A stretch of DNA of 11,063 nt from Phoronis ovalis (Eukaryota; Phoronida; Phoronidae), in contig JAOXYB010056756.1 of the NCBI GenBank assembly GCA_028565635.1, forward strand, positions 1-11,063, read 5' to 3'. Shown here piece by piece: positions 1 to 8,576 of this stretch. Made by a program: the position numbers and the translations under genes. The notes under the pieces were generated by a model. That model worked only from the letters and a program-made list of their open reading frames with translations. It had not been told where the DNA came from and made no database searches. Numbering within the stretch: position 1 is the first letter of the stretch; each line of letters starts with the position of its first letter.

Positions 1-18
1 CGCGAGATTTTTCGATGT

Positions 19-67
19 CCGGACGTTTAGCCCCAAGATATGCCGTCCGGTAACCGGACGTTTAGCC
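19..67. repeat. Short direct repeat at left edge, 14-bp CCGGACGTTTAGCC twice
   Basis: CCGGACGTTTAGCC occurs at 19-32 and 54-67, a 35-bp period. An inverted CGTCCGG lies between them at 44-50. The block is GC-rich and CpG-rich against AT-rich surroundings. It looks like the right end of a tandem or transposon-derived repeat continuing left of the window. Two units are too few to classify. Confidence 0.6.
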
Positions 68-103
68 ACGGCCTTTTTTTAATCTCTCAGATCCGGTGAT
101 CAG

Positions 104-126
104 TAATATTTTAGACTAAAATATTA
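104..126. repeat. 23-nt perfect hairpin
   Basis: TAATATTTTAG, one unpaired A, then CTAAAATATTA: 11-bp arms with a 1-nt centre. It is AT-rich, so it could arise by chance. It lies just right of the left-edge repeat and might be part of the same element. Confidence 0.5.
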
Positions 127-968
127 GTATTCATGGGGCAATATGTAATGAAATGCCTACTTCTGTGAACACTCATTTGTTGGGTAGTAATGAACAAAAA
201 AGTACTGATCTCTGCATATATATGAATTGTACATTGAACACTTTTGTGACTTATTCGCTGTCAAATGAGTTCGTACATCTATCTGCATTTACAACTTTAC
301 AATCTGAGTAAGCACTACTCTGATGTCACCAAGTGTCTTCAAACATAACCACACATCAGACAGCAGGAAAAAATACTGCAAAGACTAGTCTTCCATGATT
401 ATATAATATAACTCTGCAACATAATCTGTTCATAAAACATGCCCCAGGAATGGGAAATTTGGAGTAGTTTTCATAGCTTAATGAGCCCTAAGCTTATAAA
501 CCAGATGAATGAATTCACAAATTCCAAATCTGAATACAATAATCAGAAAAATAAACACAGTACAACAATGCCAGCTAAATAGCACTATGGAGTATGGTGG
601 GTACACAGTGCAGAGCTTGTTCTGTCAACATGAATGAATAATATAGCATGAAGCGAAATTCCCACGGCCTGGGTAAGTTTTTGAGATCTGACTTATCATA
701 CAGCAAGAGAGTTGTCATGTTACGTGTATGCAAATACTCAAAACTATCTAATTATAATGACAATCAATGAACTATGACGTGACGCATATGTGATTAGGGA
801 ATCTGACAGCAAATGTGGGTCAGATAAATGGTTTATGCTAATTCTTCCTTGTTTCTATTCAAATAAAACCGAACTAACAAAACCTAATTAGACATTATCC
901 TGTATCTGACTGTTAGCAGACTTAGGCGTAGTAGCCACTGGAAGATAGTAAGAAGACCTGTAACATAC

Positions 969-1070
969 CTGCTGCCAGCGATCTTCTAGGCTAGGCTGAG
1001 AGGAAAAATACCCAGTGTCATGAACGACTTGTAATTCTCTGAAAATATTCCCACTCGGTAGAATATCCAT
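969..1070 (-). CDS. KLF7: KLF6/KLF7-type Krüppel-like factor, first coding exon
   Basis: Seen: minus-strand ATG at 1070 opens 34 codons beginning [20 protein letters not shown] and ending PSLEDRWQQ, then a strong donor CAG|GTATGT (phase 0). The start has a strong Kozak context (A at -3, G at +4) and an in-frame TAG a few codons upstream, so this ATG is the start. Known: human KLF6 and KLF7 open with MDVL..., share IFQELQ.VH.TGYFSALPSLEE.WQQ, and (as I recall) their first coding exon also ends after codon 34 at WQQ. By eye about 24 of 34 residues match human KLF7. KLF6/7 proteins are nuclear transcription factors with an acidic N-terminal activation region and three C-terminal C2H2 zinc fingers that bind GC/CACCC boxes. 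The fingers are not in this window; they must lie beyond position 1. The frame stays open past the donor to 888, but conservation stops exactly at WQQ, so I treat that part as intron. The symbol marks the KLF6/7 pre-duplication orthology group (luna in flies), not specifically vertebrate KLF7. Confidence 0.9.
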
Positions 1071-1084
1071 TTTGAATCTTGTCA

Positions 1085-1450
1085 CCTAAGCGCAGTAGTC
1101 ACTTGTCTATATACTCCACCCTGCAACATACAGCTTTTTCACCTCGTAACTCGATAACTGTCAATTTGAAGGTATGGGAACTGAAGACACAACTTTATCA
1201 GAAAGCATCGCAGGCGGGATTTGAAAGGTCATGTTACGTCACGAATGAGAGGTCATAGTTTTAACCAATAACAGCACACAATACAATAGTGATTCATTCA
1301 TTACTATTGAGCAACCAATAGAGGGAGGTGTATCACAATAAATTCTTTATTATGATTGGTTGCCGGCTAATTTAACTCGCACCATATTTGGGGAATAAAC
1401 TATGAAAATCTATTCAAAGTCCCGTAAAAGAACAAGTTATTTATAGCAGT
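1085..1450 (-). promoter_or_regulatory. Probable promoter/5' regulatory region of the KLF6/7-type gene
   Basis: Immediately upstream of the KLF6/7 start on the minus strand is a dense set of classic elements. There are TATA-like boxes TATATAG at 1107-1113 and TATAAATA at 1438-1445. A CRE/ATF-like TTACGTCA (TGACGTAA on minus) is at 1234-1241, flanked by AGGTCA nuclear-receptor half-sites at 1226-1231 and 1250-1255. NF-Y CCAAT boxes lie at 1265-1269, 1315-1319 and (opposite orientation) 1355-1359. A perfect CArG box CCATATTTGG is at 1382-1391. The motifs are seen; their use is inferred. Two TATA candidates leave the transcription start undecided: about 1080, giving a very short 5' UTR, or about 1410. 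CRE plus CArG resembles immediate-early promoters, and vertebrate KLF6 is known as a rapidly induced gene. Confidence 0.5.
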
Positions 1451-3666
1451 CATATAAATTGGGACCAGCGATAACATGTGCGACACTTAGCAATCGTGAA
1501 TCACCACAGCTCCCTGAGATTAGACTCTAGAGCACAATACGGAGATGAACAGAATAATTTTTTTGTTTACAGTATCTATGGTGTATGAGTAAGCCTCACT
1601 ACGTAGGTTAGTAAACAGGCGGAGTACATTTTATCCGGATTTTGTCACTAAACATGTATAAATCTACAGCTTTTACTATAGTGGTTCAGCCCGAAAATAT
1701 CATTTTTTAATCTTAAATCTGAAATTGACTTTCATGTCGGAAAAACAACAGACAAACCCACATTAGGCAAAGCGGAAAACATCATTTTGTTAGTCACCTC
1801 TGATTACCTATAACAAATTATAACGTGCAGTTTGGAATATGTTATCTTTAAATCCGGATATTAACCTTCCCCCCGACCATCCTACTAACGCCTGGTGCCA
1901 GCTAGATAAACTAAACTTGTTTGATTTTAATTGTTTTTAGTTTGAAAGTCTTTGTCTTTTTGCCTTAACTACAATGTGGTAATCAACAAAAAGTTTTCAA
2001 TAAAAGAGACTATTTTATTAACACGTTCACTTTATATTCTGTATGAAATTTACGCAAGATGTATTTTTATGTTAGAATGCATGCAAGGAATGTTGGAAGT
2101 AGGAGTTGCATTTATTAAATGTCAAGTAGAGTGCCTTGGTTTTTTTATTGACAGTACCTTTTATTTTTACTATAGGCGATCAGTCGCGGTAAAATACCAA
2201 AAAATATTTTTTTTTTAAGAAAAAGATTAATGCTTTATTACGACGACAAATGTACCATACAATAAATATCAATTCAAGACAAATGAACTGACAGATATGA
2301 AATATACTATTTTCCTGGCATTTGGCACATTTCCGTAGATATAACTCTTTTAACGAATTATGAAACTTCTAGTGCATTCATATTGATTGCGTATTTTACT
2401 CAGGTGGTTTACCAATCACGAAGATGATATTCTATTAGCTAAATTCTAATTACCATGCAAGCCATCTGATGGCGATGATTCATTTTACCTGGGACTATCG
2501 TAACTAGTTACGATAGTCCGATATTTTCCAAAAATTGTGCTTACTGTCATATAATATCATATCGTCTAAAAATTAGTATTCTGTATAGTATTTGCCAGCG
2601 GTACGTGAAATATTCTTTGCTCCTTGTATAACATTTACTATGTTTATTGAATCATAAACCAGATGCTTTCATTAGTAGTTGTAGTATCAACTGCAACCTC
2701 TACACATCCTTTACAGAGTCAAGGCTCGCAATGATTATTATCATTGAAGATATCCATACTTAAATGTTTAATTTATATCTATTCTTTTATCATGACGACA
2801 TTTTTGGTGAAAAAGAAATGAAACAATATTTCAAAAAATTATTTTTTAATTTTAAGTCTTCCTGAACTCCGAATATCACACCTGTTGCTAAGTATTGTTT
2901 GTACAGCTGATGCAAGAGGTGCAATTAGCGATTAACAGTCTTTCTACAACCGGTATCTCAACTGCCAAAAAAACTATTAGCCCGAGTATGCGTACTGAGG
3001 CCAAAATTCTTAACATATAGAACCGCCTTACAGAATAACAAAACAACTGATAATGTTTCGATAACGAAATGTGATAAAATTGCAGTGATTTGCATGTGTT
3101 TTGATAGATGGGCTCCTCCTACAGCAAACAAACAGTCATCAATGTCGTGTTTACCAGGATTTGCTGCATAGATCGGAGCCGTCTGCCAATTGACTACGAG
3201 TTGCTCAATAACTAGCTGTAATAATAATTCATACAGCTTCAATCCCCGCAATTATGAACCACTGGTCAAGAGATGCTAGAGGACCAGGCATCTTGTACTA
3301 AACCTGAACGTGACATAAACATGCAATGTATATAATTATGTACAAACACAACATCAGCTGACAAACTACACGGTGTTCTTTTATTAGTATGGCGCATATA
3401 CCATTGTTATAAGGTTGATCGTACAGTGGATAGAAAAACCGTGCAAACAAAAGCTACTGCATTTGTATATGATCATACCAACATATTATTCATACATCTC
3501 TGATTCCTCAAATGATAAAAACAAAATTATTGTATCACTGGCCATAGTTTCAAGTAATCGTTGCGCCCTAATGATTTCCATGAAATAAAAAATAAATTTA
3601 AGTAGGTTTATTTCCCCACATAACAGTTACATTTTAATAAATTTTACTTGTAATTCAAGGTTGGTA
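1451..3666. other. Intergenic AT-rich stretch, no supported gene
   Basis: Read on both strands, this stretch yields only scattered ORFs under 100 codons with no recognisable domain. The longest, minus 2958-3251, contains a reasonable acceptor (ttattacag at 3216) and a less biased stretch NWQTAPIYAANP, but I cannot tie it to any family. The plus ORF at 1952-2218 has AT-driven composition rich in F, I, Y and C. The only clear structures are the palindrome at 2492-2519 and the small inverted repeat GCCATCTGATGGC at 2461-2473. Confidence 0.5.
2492..2519. repeat. Perfect 28-bp palindrome
   Basis: GGACTATCGTAACT reads directly into its exact reverse complement AGTTACGATAGTCC with no loop, centred on ACTAGT. 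The next bases (G at 2491, G at 2520) do not pair, so the symmetry ends sharply. It has mixed base content, so low complexity does not explain it. It could be a dimeric factor site, a residual transposon terminus pair, or the footprint of a repaired foldback. Confidence 0.8.
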
Positions 3667-3667
3667 A

Positions 3668-3676
3668 TCCACTAGT
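3668..3676. repeat. Target-site duplication, left copy
   Basis: TCCACTAGT (ATCCACTAGT if one more base is counted) directly abuts the left terminal inverted repeat. It is repeated identically at 3948-3956 after the right terminus. The exact match suggests a fairly recent insertion, or at least little decay of the flanks. Confidence 0.85.
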
Positions 3677-3947
3677 TAGACTTGCTCAAGTCCTTGTGGA
3701 CTTAAAAACAAAATAAAAAAAATGTTAATGTTTATTTTCTTTTTTATGTCTTTTACATCAGTGTTTTTAATTACATTGCAAATTTTTTTATTTTTTTTTT
3801 ACTATCATATATATGTTAGGTGTTTGCCGTCCTAACACTCAACATATATATATGATAATTAAAAACACTCATGTATTAAAAGACATAAAAAAGAGAAATA
3901 AACATTACATTTTTTTTTTTAAGTTCACAAGGACTTGAGCAAGTCTA
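3677..3947. mobile_element. Foldback MITE with long terminal inverted repeats
   Basis: The left end TAGACTTGCTCAAGTCC is matched inverted by the right end GGACTTGAGCAAGTCTA. The match continues inward through a T/A-rich run, a TTTATTT block, an AAGACATAAAA block and a GTGTTTTTAATTA block to a central stem (ATATATGTTAGG / CCTAAC...AACATATATATA) around the loop near 3821-3830. The arms differ only by point changes and small indels, mainly about 30 nt of T-rich sequence near 3775-3803 missing from the right arm. The 271-bp element has no ORF. It is flanked by TCCACTAGT at 3668-3676 and 3948-3956, extendable to 10 bp with a leading A. A 9-10 bp duplication and long inverted repeats are typical of Mutator-like non-autonomous elements; this superfamily call is inferred. 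Confidence 0.88.
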
Positions 3948-3956
3948 TCCACTAGT
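3948..3956. repeat. Target-site duplication, right copy
   Basis: TCCACTAGT, identical to 3668-3676, directly follows the right terminus GCAAGTCTA of the foldback element. Whether the duplication is 9 or 10 bp depends on assigning one shared A. Confidence 0.85.
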
Positions 3957-4019
3957 ACTAAACAATAGTTTTCCTACTCAAACGTTATATTTCAATTTTA
4001 TAGTTCACGTACGTGTAGG

Positions 4020-4047
4020 CTAGGATATATAAAATTATATATCCTAG
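4020..4047. repeat. 28-nt near-perfect hairpin
   Basis: CTAGGATATATAA and its reverse complement TTATATATCCTAG are separated by AA. The hairpin is 73 bp past the end of the foldback element. The CTAGGAT ends are not simple AT, so chance is less likely than for the other AT hairpins here. It could be a tiny foldback remnant or cruciform site; no target duplication is obvious. Confidence 0.7.
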
Positions 4048-5670
4048 GTGTAGGGAATGGGACTTATGATCTACTATCATATACTAGTAAAATTATTTCT
4101 TTCTGCATCTAAAGACACTGCTCACAATCCCAGGCTTCGGATTCAAATTATCTCTGCATGCAATAGAGATACCCGATCATTTTATATCACATTTTAATGT
4201 ATTTAAAAATAATTTGTCATTTTATTCAAATATCCCGGGGTTAGCAAGCGACGGGATGGGCAAGTAGTTAAGCCATTAGAACAAAACCGCTGGCATGTTT
4301 ATCTTTCTTTACTAAGAAAAAAAATAAATATTTACTTTGTAAGAATCTGATCTAGTAATTCAAATATCTTTTTATCAATGTTAACCTTCTTCACAGTTTC
4401 TTGATTACGTTCACATGGGCGTTTGTTTGAAAAGTTTAGTAAGCTCTTGGATATTACATTCATTGAATGAAATAATATAGTTATATATCTCAGTTGAAGA
4501 TCATTTATGTACATGTCGTATACCCGTTTACACACGAATGAAATGGAATATCTCCGTTCATAATTTAGATCTTAATTGTATGTCGAACAGAAGTAAAGAA
4601 ACACAGTTTACACTGGCCCATAAATATGGCCATAGTTTACATACACATAGTTGAATTGTTTGAATAAATATAAAATTAAGCTTTGTTATTTGTTACTTGT
4701 GTTTTAATGGGACAATCCAAATTTCCCGGTGTAGTGTTCTTTTGCGTGAAGCTAAATCGATATGCCAGTTATCTTTTTGCCGAAGCACCCAGGGACATGT
4801 AAAAACCTCTTCTGCTGATTCATGTTATATATTAGGTTCTGATTGAAAATATACACGGACTATCAAAATATTAAAACAACGTACAAACTTAAGTAGACTT
4901 GATAAGTCTGGAGCTAATATGATTATATTTCGATGAAAGTGTAATAATTCAGTACTTTGGTGGCTTCAATAAAATGATAGAATAAACCTGAATTGTTAAA
5001 TTCTTTTGCTGCTATGAAATACAAAACAAGACTGCGTTGTATTTCTATTCTGTTTCAAATGAGTCTCTCTTTTGGATATTGATGTCAATTTTTAATCAAG
5101 GTTTCCTTTTTGCAAGAACATACTCTACCCGGGATATTCTACCTTTTGATACAAGATAGCATGTCGTAAGTCATTGATATATACAATGCAGGATTACCTA
5201 AAACTAAAAGTATGATGCTACCTGTTGCTAAATTAGGAGATGCCGGGGGGCCAACAGCAGCAGACTCAAACTGTAACTTGCCTAATGATCAACGGCGGCG
5301 GCGGGACAACGATGCAAACCATCATTTATTTAAGTAATTGCTGCAGGGTAGCATTAAGAGACGTTTATACATAAATTTATTAACAGGTTGCATATACATA
5401 CTTACGTACATACATACATTTACTTCATCAACAGAGACATATTACATGTGAAACGCCTGTAACAAGTGAACAATGTCGTTACATATGTAACCTGTCTCGC
5501 GATTTATTGCTAAATACAGTCAGTAACTATATATGGAGATATCAGTTTATAGTCAAGTGTCACTGTCCTCTGTGACATCTATCTAATTAGATCGGTATAA
5601 AGAGGATATTAAATTATAAACGGCATATTTCTGCATTAAAACATATTAAACTTTCGTATGTTTCTAGCAT
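4048..5670. other. AT-rich noncoding stretch with a microsatellite
   Basis: There is no convincing gene. The minus ORF at 4332-4535 is K/N/I/L-rich as expected from AT-rich DNA and has no clear splice acceptor. Minor features are a CGG run at 5293-5304 (CGGCGGCGGCGG), an ACAT microsatellite at about 5391-5420 and a small inverted repeat TGTCAC/GTGACA around 5558-5577. Confidence 0.5.
5391..5420. repeat. Imperfect (ACAT)n microsatellite
   Basis: Tetranucleotide-like repeats of ACAT, interrupted by CTTACGT, run from ATACATACTTACGTAC into ATACATACAT. The tract is short and imperfect; the only likely significance is polymorphism. Confidence 0.6.
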
Positions 5671-5797
5671 CTAACTACAGTATAATGATTTTTCACGTAG
5701 CGTCTGACGATTATTTTCCAAAACCTCTTGGTAGTCTACAGACAGTCTGGGAGGTCTTGTCAAGAAGTGTATAGCTCGTTCAATTGTATCTGAAGGG
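5671..5797 (-). CDS. Possible terminal exon of an unrecognised gene
   Basis: A good acceptor (pyrimidine-rich ctctatctattttag) precedes 41 codons and a TAG stop. The first base C would complete a codon from an upstream exon. The peptide PSDTIERAIHFL, then TRPPRLSVDYQEVLENN, then RQTLREKSL has a balanced, charged composition unlike nearby chance ORFs and could form a helix with an acidic/basic tail. I do not recognise the family. No phase-compatible partner exon was found upstream in 5800-8600, and its phase does not fit the SH2 gene's alternative 3' donor. It may be a real last exon of a gene with distant exons, a decayed exon, or chance. Confidence 0.3.
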
Positions 5798-7690
5798 CTA
5801 AAATAGATAGAGTTTTTTTGAAAAGAATTTAAAGATTTTTGCACAATATGATGCACATTCTAAAACATAATAATGCAAAGCAAAACTTAAGTCTGAGCCT
5901 AGGTGCGAGATATTAAAAAGGTAATTCTAAATCCGGGTTCTAAATGTTGCAAATCGTTCTTCCTTTCCCACAGGTCGCCCATATGTGGTAGAATACAAAG
6001 TAACAAAATGAAATGTTCAAGCAAAGCAGAGTTTATTAAAATTAAGTCGTTCGAATATCTCCTCATTACTTCGAATCTCGTACACTAAATTCTAGGAAAA
6101 TAAAGTAGCTCAACGTCCGTAAAATAAATGAAATTGTGTCAAACTTCCACTGGGAAATTGCTTTAAAACAGATCAATACAACCACCTGTTGGATACGAAG
6201 TTCTATATCGATTACACAGAGGTTGGTAGCTGAAATGGCACGAAATTAGTAACTATAGAACAGGAGACAGTTTTTGTAAACTTTGATAAAATATGTGGTC
6301 ATTCACATATATCTACCAAACTGGACTATTATTTATCTTCGTTGCGATAAAATCATAACTGTTTATACTACTCGAGCAGATCTAGGGCCACTGACCATTG
6401 TAACATAGCTTTGCACTTAGCTTAGAATTCAACAATTTTAAATGTTTTATAAATATAATGTAGTTATAATTCTTGCCTAAAAAATTGTAACGTTTTTTAA
6501 TTTTACTATTTAAATTATTTGGCCCAGCAGATTTCGAAAAAATAGACGTATTAATTTTGCTTTTCTGACGATTATGTTTGTTAAAATTTTTAAAATCAAC
6601 CCGTTTAGCATGGACAAATCTACACCTACTATCGAGCTAACATCAAGAGTGCCAATTATTTTAATTTACAATTTAATATTTTAGGCGCAAGTAATTAAAA
6701 CCTCTAATAGAATGTGATGTTTAGTGACCAATGTTATTTGGTAGAATTGCTGTCTTATCACGTCTGTACAACATGATCAACACGATGCTTCAAGAGTTGC
6801 GTAATTATATTTTTGACAGTCACACATAATAATGTAGCTGTCTGCGTACTTTGCATAAATTGATACAAATATGTATGTTATTAATGTGCGGTGCTAAAAT
6901 AATATTCGTATGGGTCGTTTTTGATTAATGATGCTGCCTATTTTTTCCTTTAATGTATTTCTTCCGATAAATATGATGTGAATGCCCGCTAACTGGATAA
7001 ATGTGTTCTAAATTTGTTGTTGCGAAATAATCATATGCAGAAAATTTTCTGTTCTAGTAAAAAACGCGACTCTTTGCTGTGAATGCTCTCATGCAAATCA
7101 AACTGTTGTGGTTATTTTGATATCATTACACAATGTATTTTTTTTATTAAAGGCTGTCATCACTAACCATTTGGTCTCACCTTTCGACATCAAACTAGCC
7201 AGCCGCGAAATCTAGTATAATATATGCATCACGTTGAAATGTGGGAATCACAATGGAAATAGCAATAAAATTGCAAATAATTTCGGTGGGTTTGATATGG
7301 GGCCAAGATTGGCGATGTGACATTCATTTTGATTTTAACTTCTGGCTTATTTAAAAAAGACACTGCACATGAACATATATGTCAGTAAAATTCACTGCGA
7401 TTTCTTTATTATATCGTCTTGGTGATGCATATAACGCCAATTTTCAAATTATACAATGTATTATTGAACATAAATAAGCAGACATAAAACTACATGCAAA
7501 ACCTTTACTTTTAACATTTATTGCCGAGTGATTATGTCGAATTCATTGCACTTCACTTGGATTAAACGAATTACCATTATATCAGTCGCCAGGTGCATTC
7601 AGGCTGAAACAACTTCACTGTTTACTGTATTTACACTGGGTTTTACAGAAGCCTGTTAAAAATTTCGGTGACATTCCCTATGTAAGGGTG
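5798..7690. other. AT-rich noncoding stretch, no supported gene
   Basis: Nothing here can be assigned. Two isolated exon-like blocks on the minus strand have decent splice signals: 6186-6229 (acceptor gccatttcag, donor CAG|GTGGTT) and about 7176-7207 (donor AAAG|GTGAGA). Both are too short to identify, and they do not join in frame with the 5671-5797 block. The plus strand has a strong acceptor cctttcccacag ending at 5972, followed by only eleven codons before a stop. Confidence 0.45.
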
Positions 7691-7696
7691 GCTTTT

Positions 7697-7945
7697 TCAC
7701 CATTCTAGTCCAGGAAAGGGATATTTTTCCGTTTTTTCCCCTGTTTTAGTCCGGGAAAGGTGTGGGTTTTGAGGTGCGATCTGAGTCTCCTCGTATACAA
7801 TATTTGAAAGTGACTTCTGTATCGAATGACCCACTTGAATTGCAATTGGAAAACCCAGTGTAAAAACAGCTTCAGATTCCTTGGCATGGTCACCACGAGA
7901 TGTATTATCAAACATGTAACAGCATTCTGTTATTAAGTATCCCAT
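7697..7945 (-). other. Unrecognised minus-strand ORF in a repeat-rich block
   Basis: An open frame of 82 codons from ATG, open further upstream to an acceptor-like tatattcag near 7983, ends at TGA. The middle (ESEAVFTLGFPIAIQVGHSI) has plausible composition. A second frame of 68 codons overlaps it on the same strand, and the C-terminal end is encoded by the 14-bp direct repeat at 7706/7747, which argues for repeat-derived sequence. I recognise no domain. A 3' exon of the SH2 gene seems unlikely: joined at the alternative donor 8690, the phase 0 frame runs into a stop after about 23 codons. Confidence 0.2.
7706..7760. repeat. 14-bp direct repeat TAGTCC(A/G)GGAAAGG
   Basis: TAGTCCAGGAAAGG at 7706-7719 and TAGTCCGGGAAAGG at 7747-7760, 41 bp apart with one mismatch. 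They lie at the left boundary of the repeat-rich block that continues to about 8590. Confidence 0.6.
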
Positions 7946-8120
7946 TAAAGTTGGGGTCCCAGAATCTTTTGCACAGCCGCTGAATATATACCCAAAATTT
8001 CAAGTTGCTGTCATTTCACTCAAAACTAAGTTCTAACATACCTACCAAAATATTTTCCAAAAGTTCGCTGTATTAGCCGAGTAATTGGTGAAAATGTGGA
8101 ATTTTTGCGGATCCACCAAA

Positions 8121-8140
8121 ATTCGCCATCTACTAGCGAA
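8121..8140 (-). promoter_or_regulatory. CTCF-like core motif
   Basis: On the minus strand, CTAGTAGATGGCG matches the well-known insect/animal CTCF core CCACTAGATGGCG at 11 of 13 positions, including the AGATGGCG heart. The motif is seen; factor binding is inferred. The repeat nature of the surroundings is an alternative explanation. Confidence 0.3.
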
Positions 8141-8258
8141 AATGGGAACTAAGAAATATGGTGGCAAAGGTACAATTTTCAGGAAAGAATGCACCATCTG
8201 ATGGAGAAATTTATTGTTCTCGCAAGTTTCTACGGCTGTTTTTTTCTTATACAGGCTC

Positions 8259-8502
8259 GCGAGCAGCGAGCATTTGGTCTATAAGTCCGAGCAGCGAGCA
8301 TTGCCTTGGTCTGTTAAGTGCGAGCAGCGAGCATAGTCTTTTAGCGACCATATTTTGGCATTGTTTTTTATTTTTATTAACTATTTTGTTTTGTCGACGT
8401 TTTTTTTTGGTTGTCGATTTTCAGGCGACCGTTTTTTTTTGGTTGTCAATTTTTTTTGTTAAGTGCGAGCAGCGAGCATTGGCGATTTTTAAGTGCGAGC
8501 AT
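8259..8502. repeat. Dispersed GCGAGCAGCGAGCAT repeat family
   Basis: The 15-mer GCGAGCAGCGAGCAT, itself a tandem GCGAGCA pair, is at 8259-8273, 8320-8334 and 8465-8479. A copy lacking the first G is at 8288-8301, and a half-unit GCGAGCAT at 8495-8502. Several copies are preceded by (TTA)AGT and followed by T(T/A)G. Between copies 3 and 4 a second repeat occurs: a T run plus GGTTGTCGATTT at about 8401-8420 and T run plus GGTTGTCAATTT at about 8432-8451. The spacing is irregular, so this is not a simple tandem array. It looks like part of an interspersed repeat. The plus frame across it is open (8158-8562) but only reflects repeat composition. Confidence 0.75.
8367..8378 (-). terminator. Candidate polyadenylation signal of the SH2 gene
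   Basis: On the minus strand, overlapping AATAAA hexamers (AATAAAAATAAA) lie about 265 nt after the stop codon at 8643. Another AATAAA is at 8210-8215. In DNA this AT-rich a hexamer can be chance, so this is a candidate only. If used, the 3' UTR would include the rightmost GCGAGCA repeats. Confidence 0.35.
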
Positions 8503-8510
8503 TTTACCTT

Positions 8511-8522
8511 GGGGGTACCCCC
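8511..8522. repeat. G/C palindrome GGGGGTACCCCC
   Basis: A perfect 12-bp palindrome followed at once by TACCCCCC, giving alternative hairpins in a short GC-rich island. It forms the right end of the repeat block and may be an element terminus. Confidence 0.55.
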
Positions 8523-8576
8523 TACCCCCCTCAAGTGTGATATTTCACAAAATAGCATATAAACTTGCTTATTTTG

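Larger units (their letters stand above)
1..968 (-). other. 5' part of intron 1 of the KLF6/7-type gene
   Basis: The stretch begins with the donor GTATGT just after the KLF6/7 exon and runs to the left edge without any block that looks like the next KLF exon (which should encode the T-L-E-L-E-R-Y-L continuation) or the zinc fingers. KLF6 and KLF7 genes typically have an intron here, and in KLF7 it is very long. Apart from the direct repeat at 19-67 and the hairpin at 104-126 I see nothing else in it. Confidence 0.65.

Noticed and set aside
888-968. Extension of the KLF6/7 ORF past WQQ to a stop at 888
   Set aside because: The added residues do not resemble the KLF continuation and begin exactly at a consensus GTATGT donor at the known conserved intron position.
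1213-1226. CDE/CHR-like GGCGGGATTTGAAA (cell-cycle element)
   Set aside because: The orientation relative to the CCAAT boxes is reversed from that in G2/M genes, so it is more likely chance.
1952-2218. 88-codon plus ORF
   Set aside because: Rich in F, I, Y, L and C as expected from AT-rich noncoding DNA; ends in a T run; no motif.
2958-3251. 97-codon minus ORF with an internal acceptor and segment NWQTAPIYAANPGKHDID
   Set aside because: Composition is locally plausible, but I recognise no family, the C-terminal half is hydrophobic AT-driven sequence, and no partner exon was found.
4100-4180. tRNA-like T-loop CGGATTCAAATTA
   Set aside because: No acceptor stem or D/anticodon arms can be folded around it.
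4332-4535. 67-codon minus ORF ending NIDKKIFELLDQILTK
   Set aside because: K/N/I/L bias matches chance translation at this base composition, and no acceptable acceptor precedes it.
5903-6088. Plus ORF and strong acceptor cctttcccacag followed by RPYVVEYKVTK and a stop
   Set aside because: Only eleven codons follow the acceptor and no upstream partner exon or family match is visible.
6186-6229. Exon-like block on minus with good acceptor and donor
   Set aside because: 44 nt open in two frames; its outgoing phase does not match the next candidate exon at 5797, so no gene model can be built.
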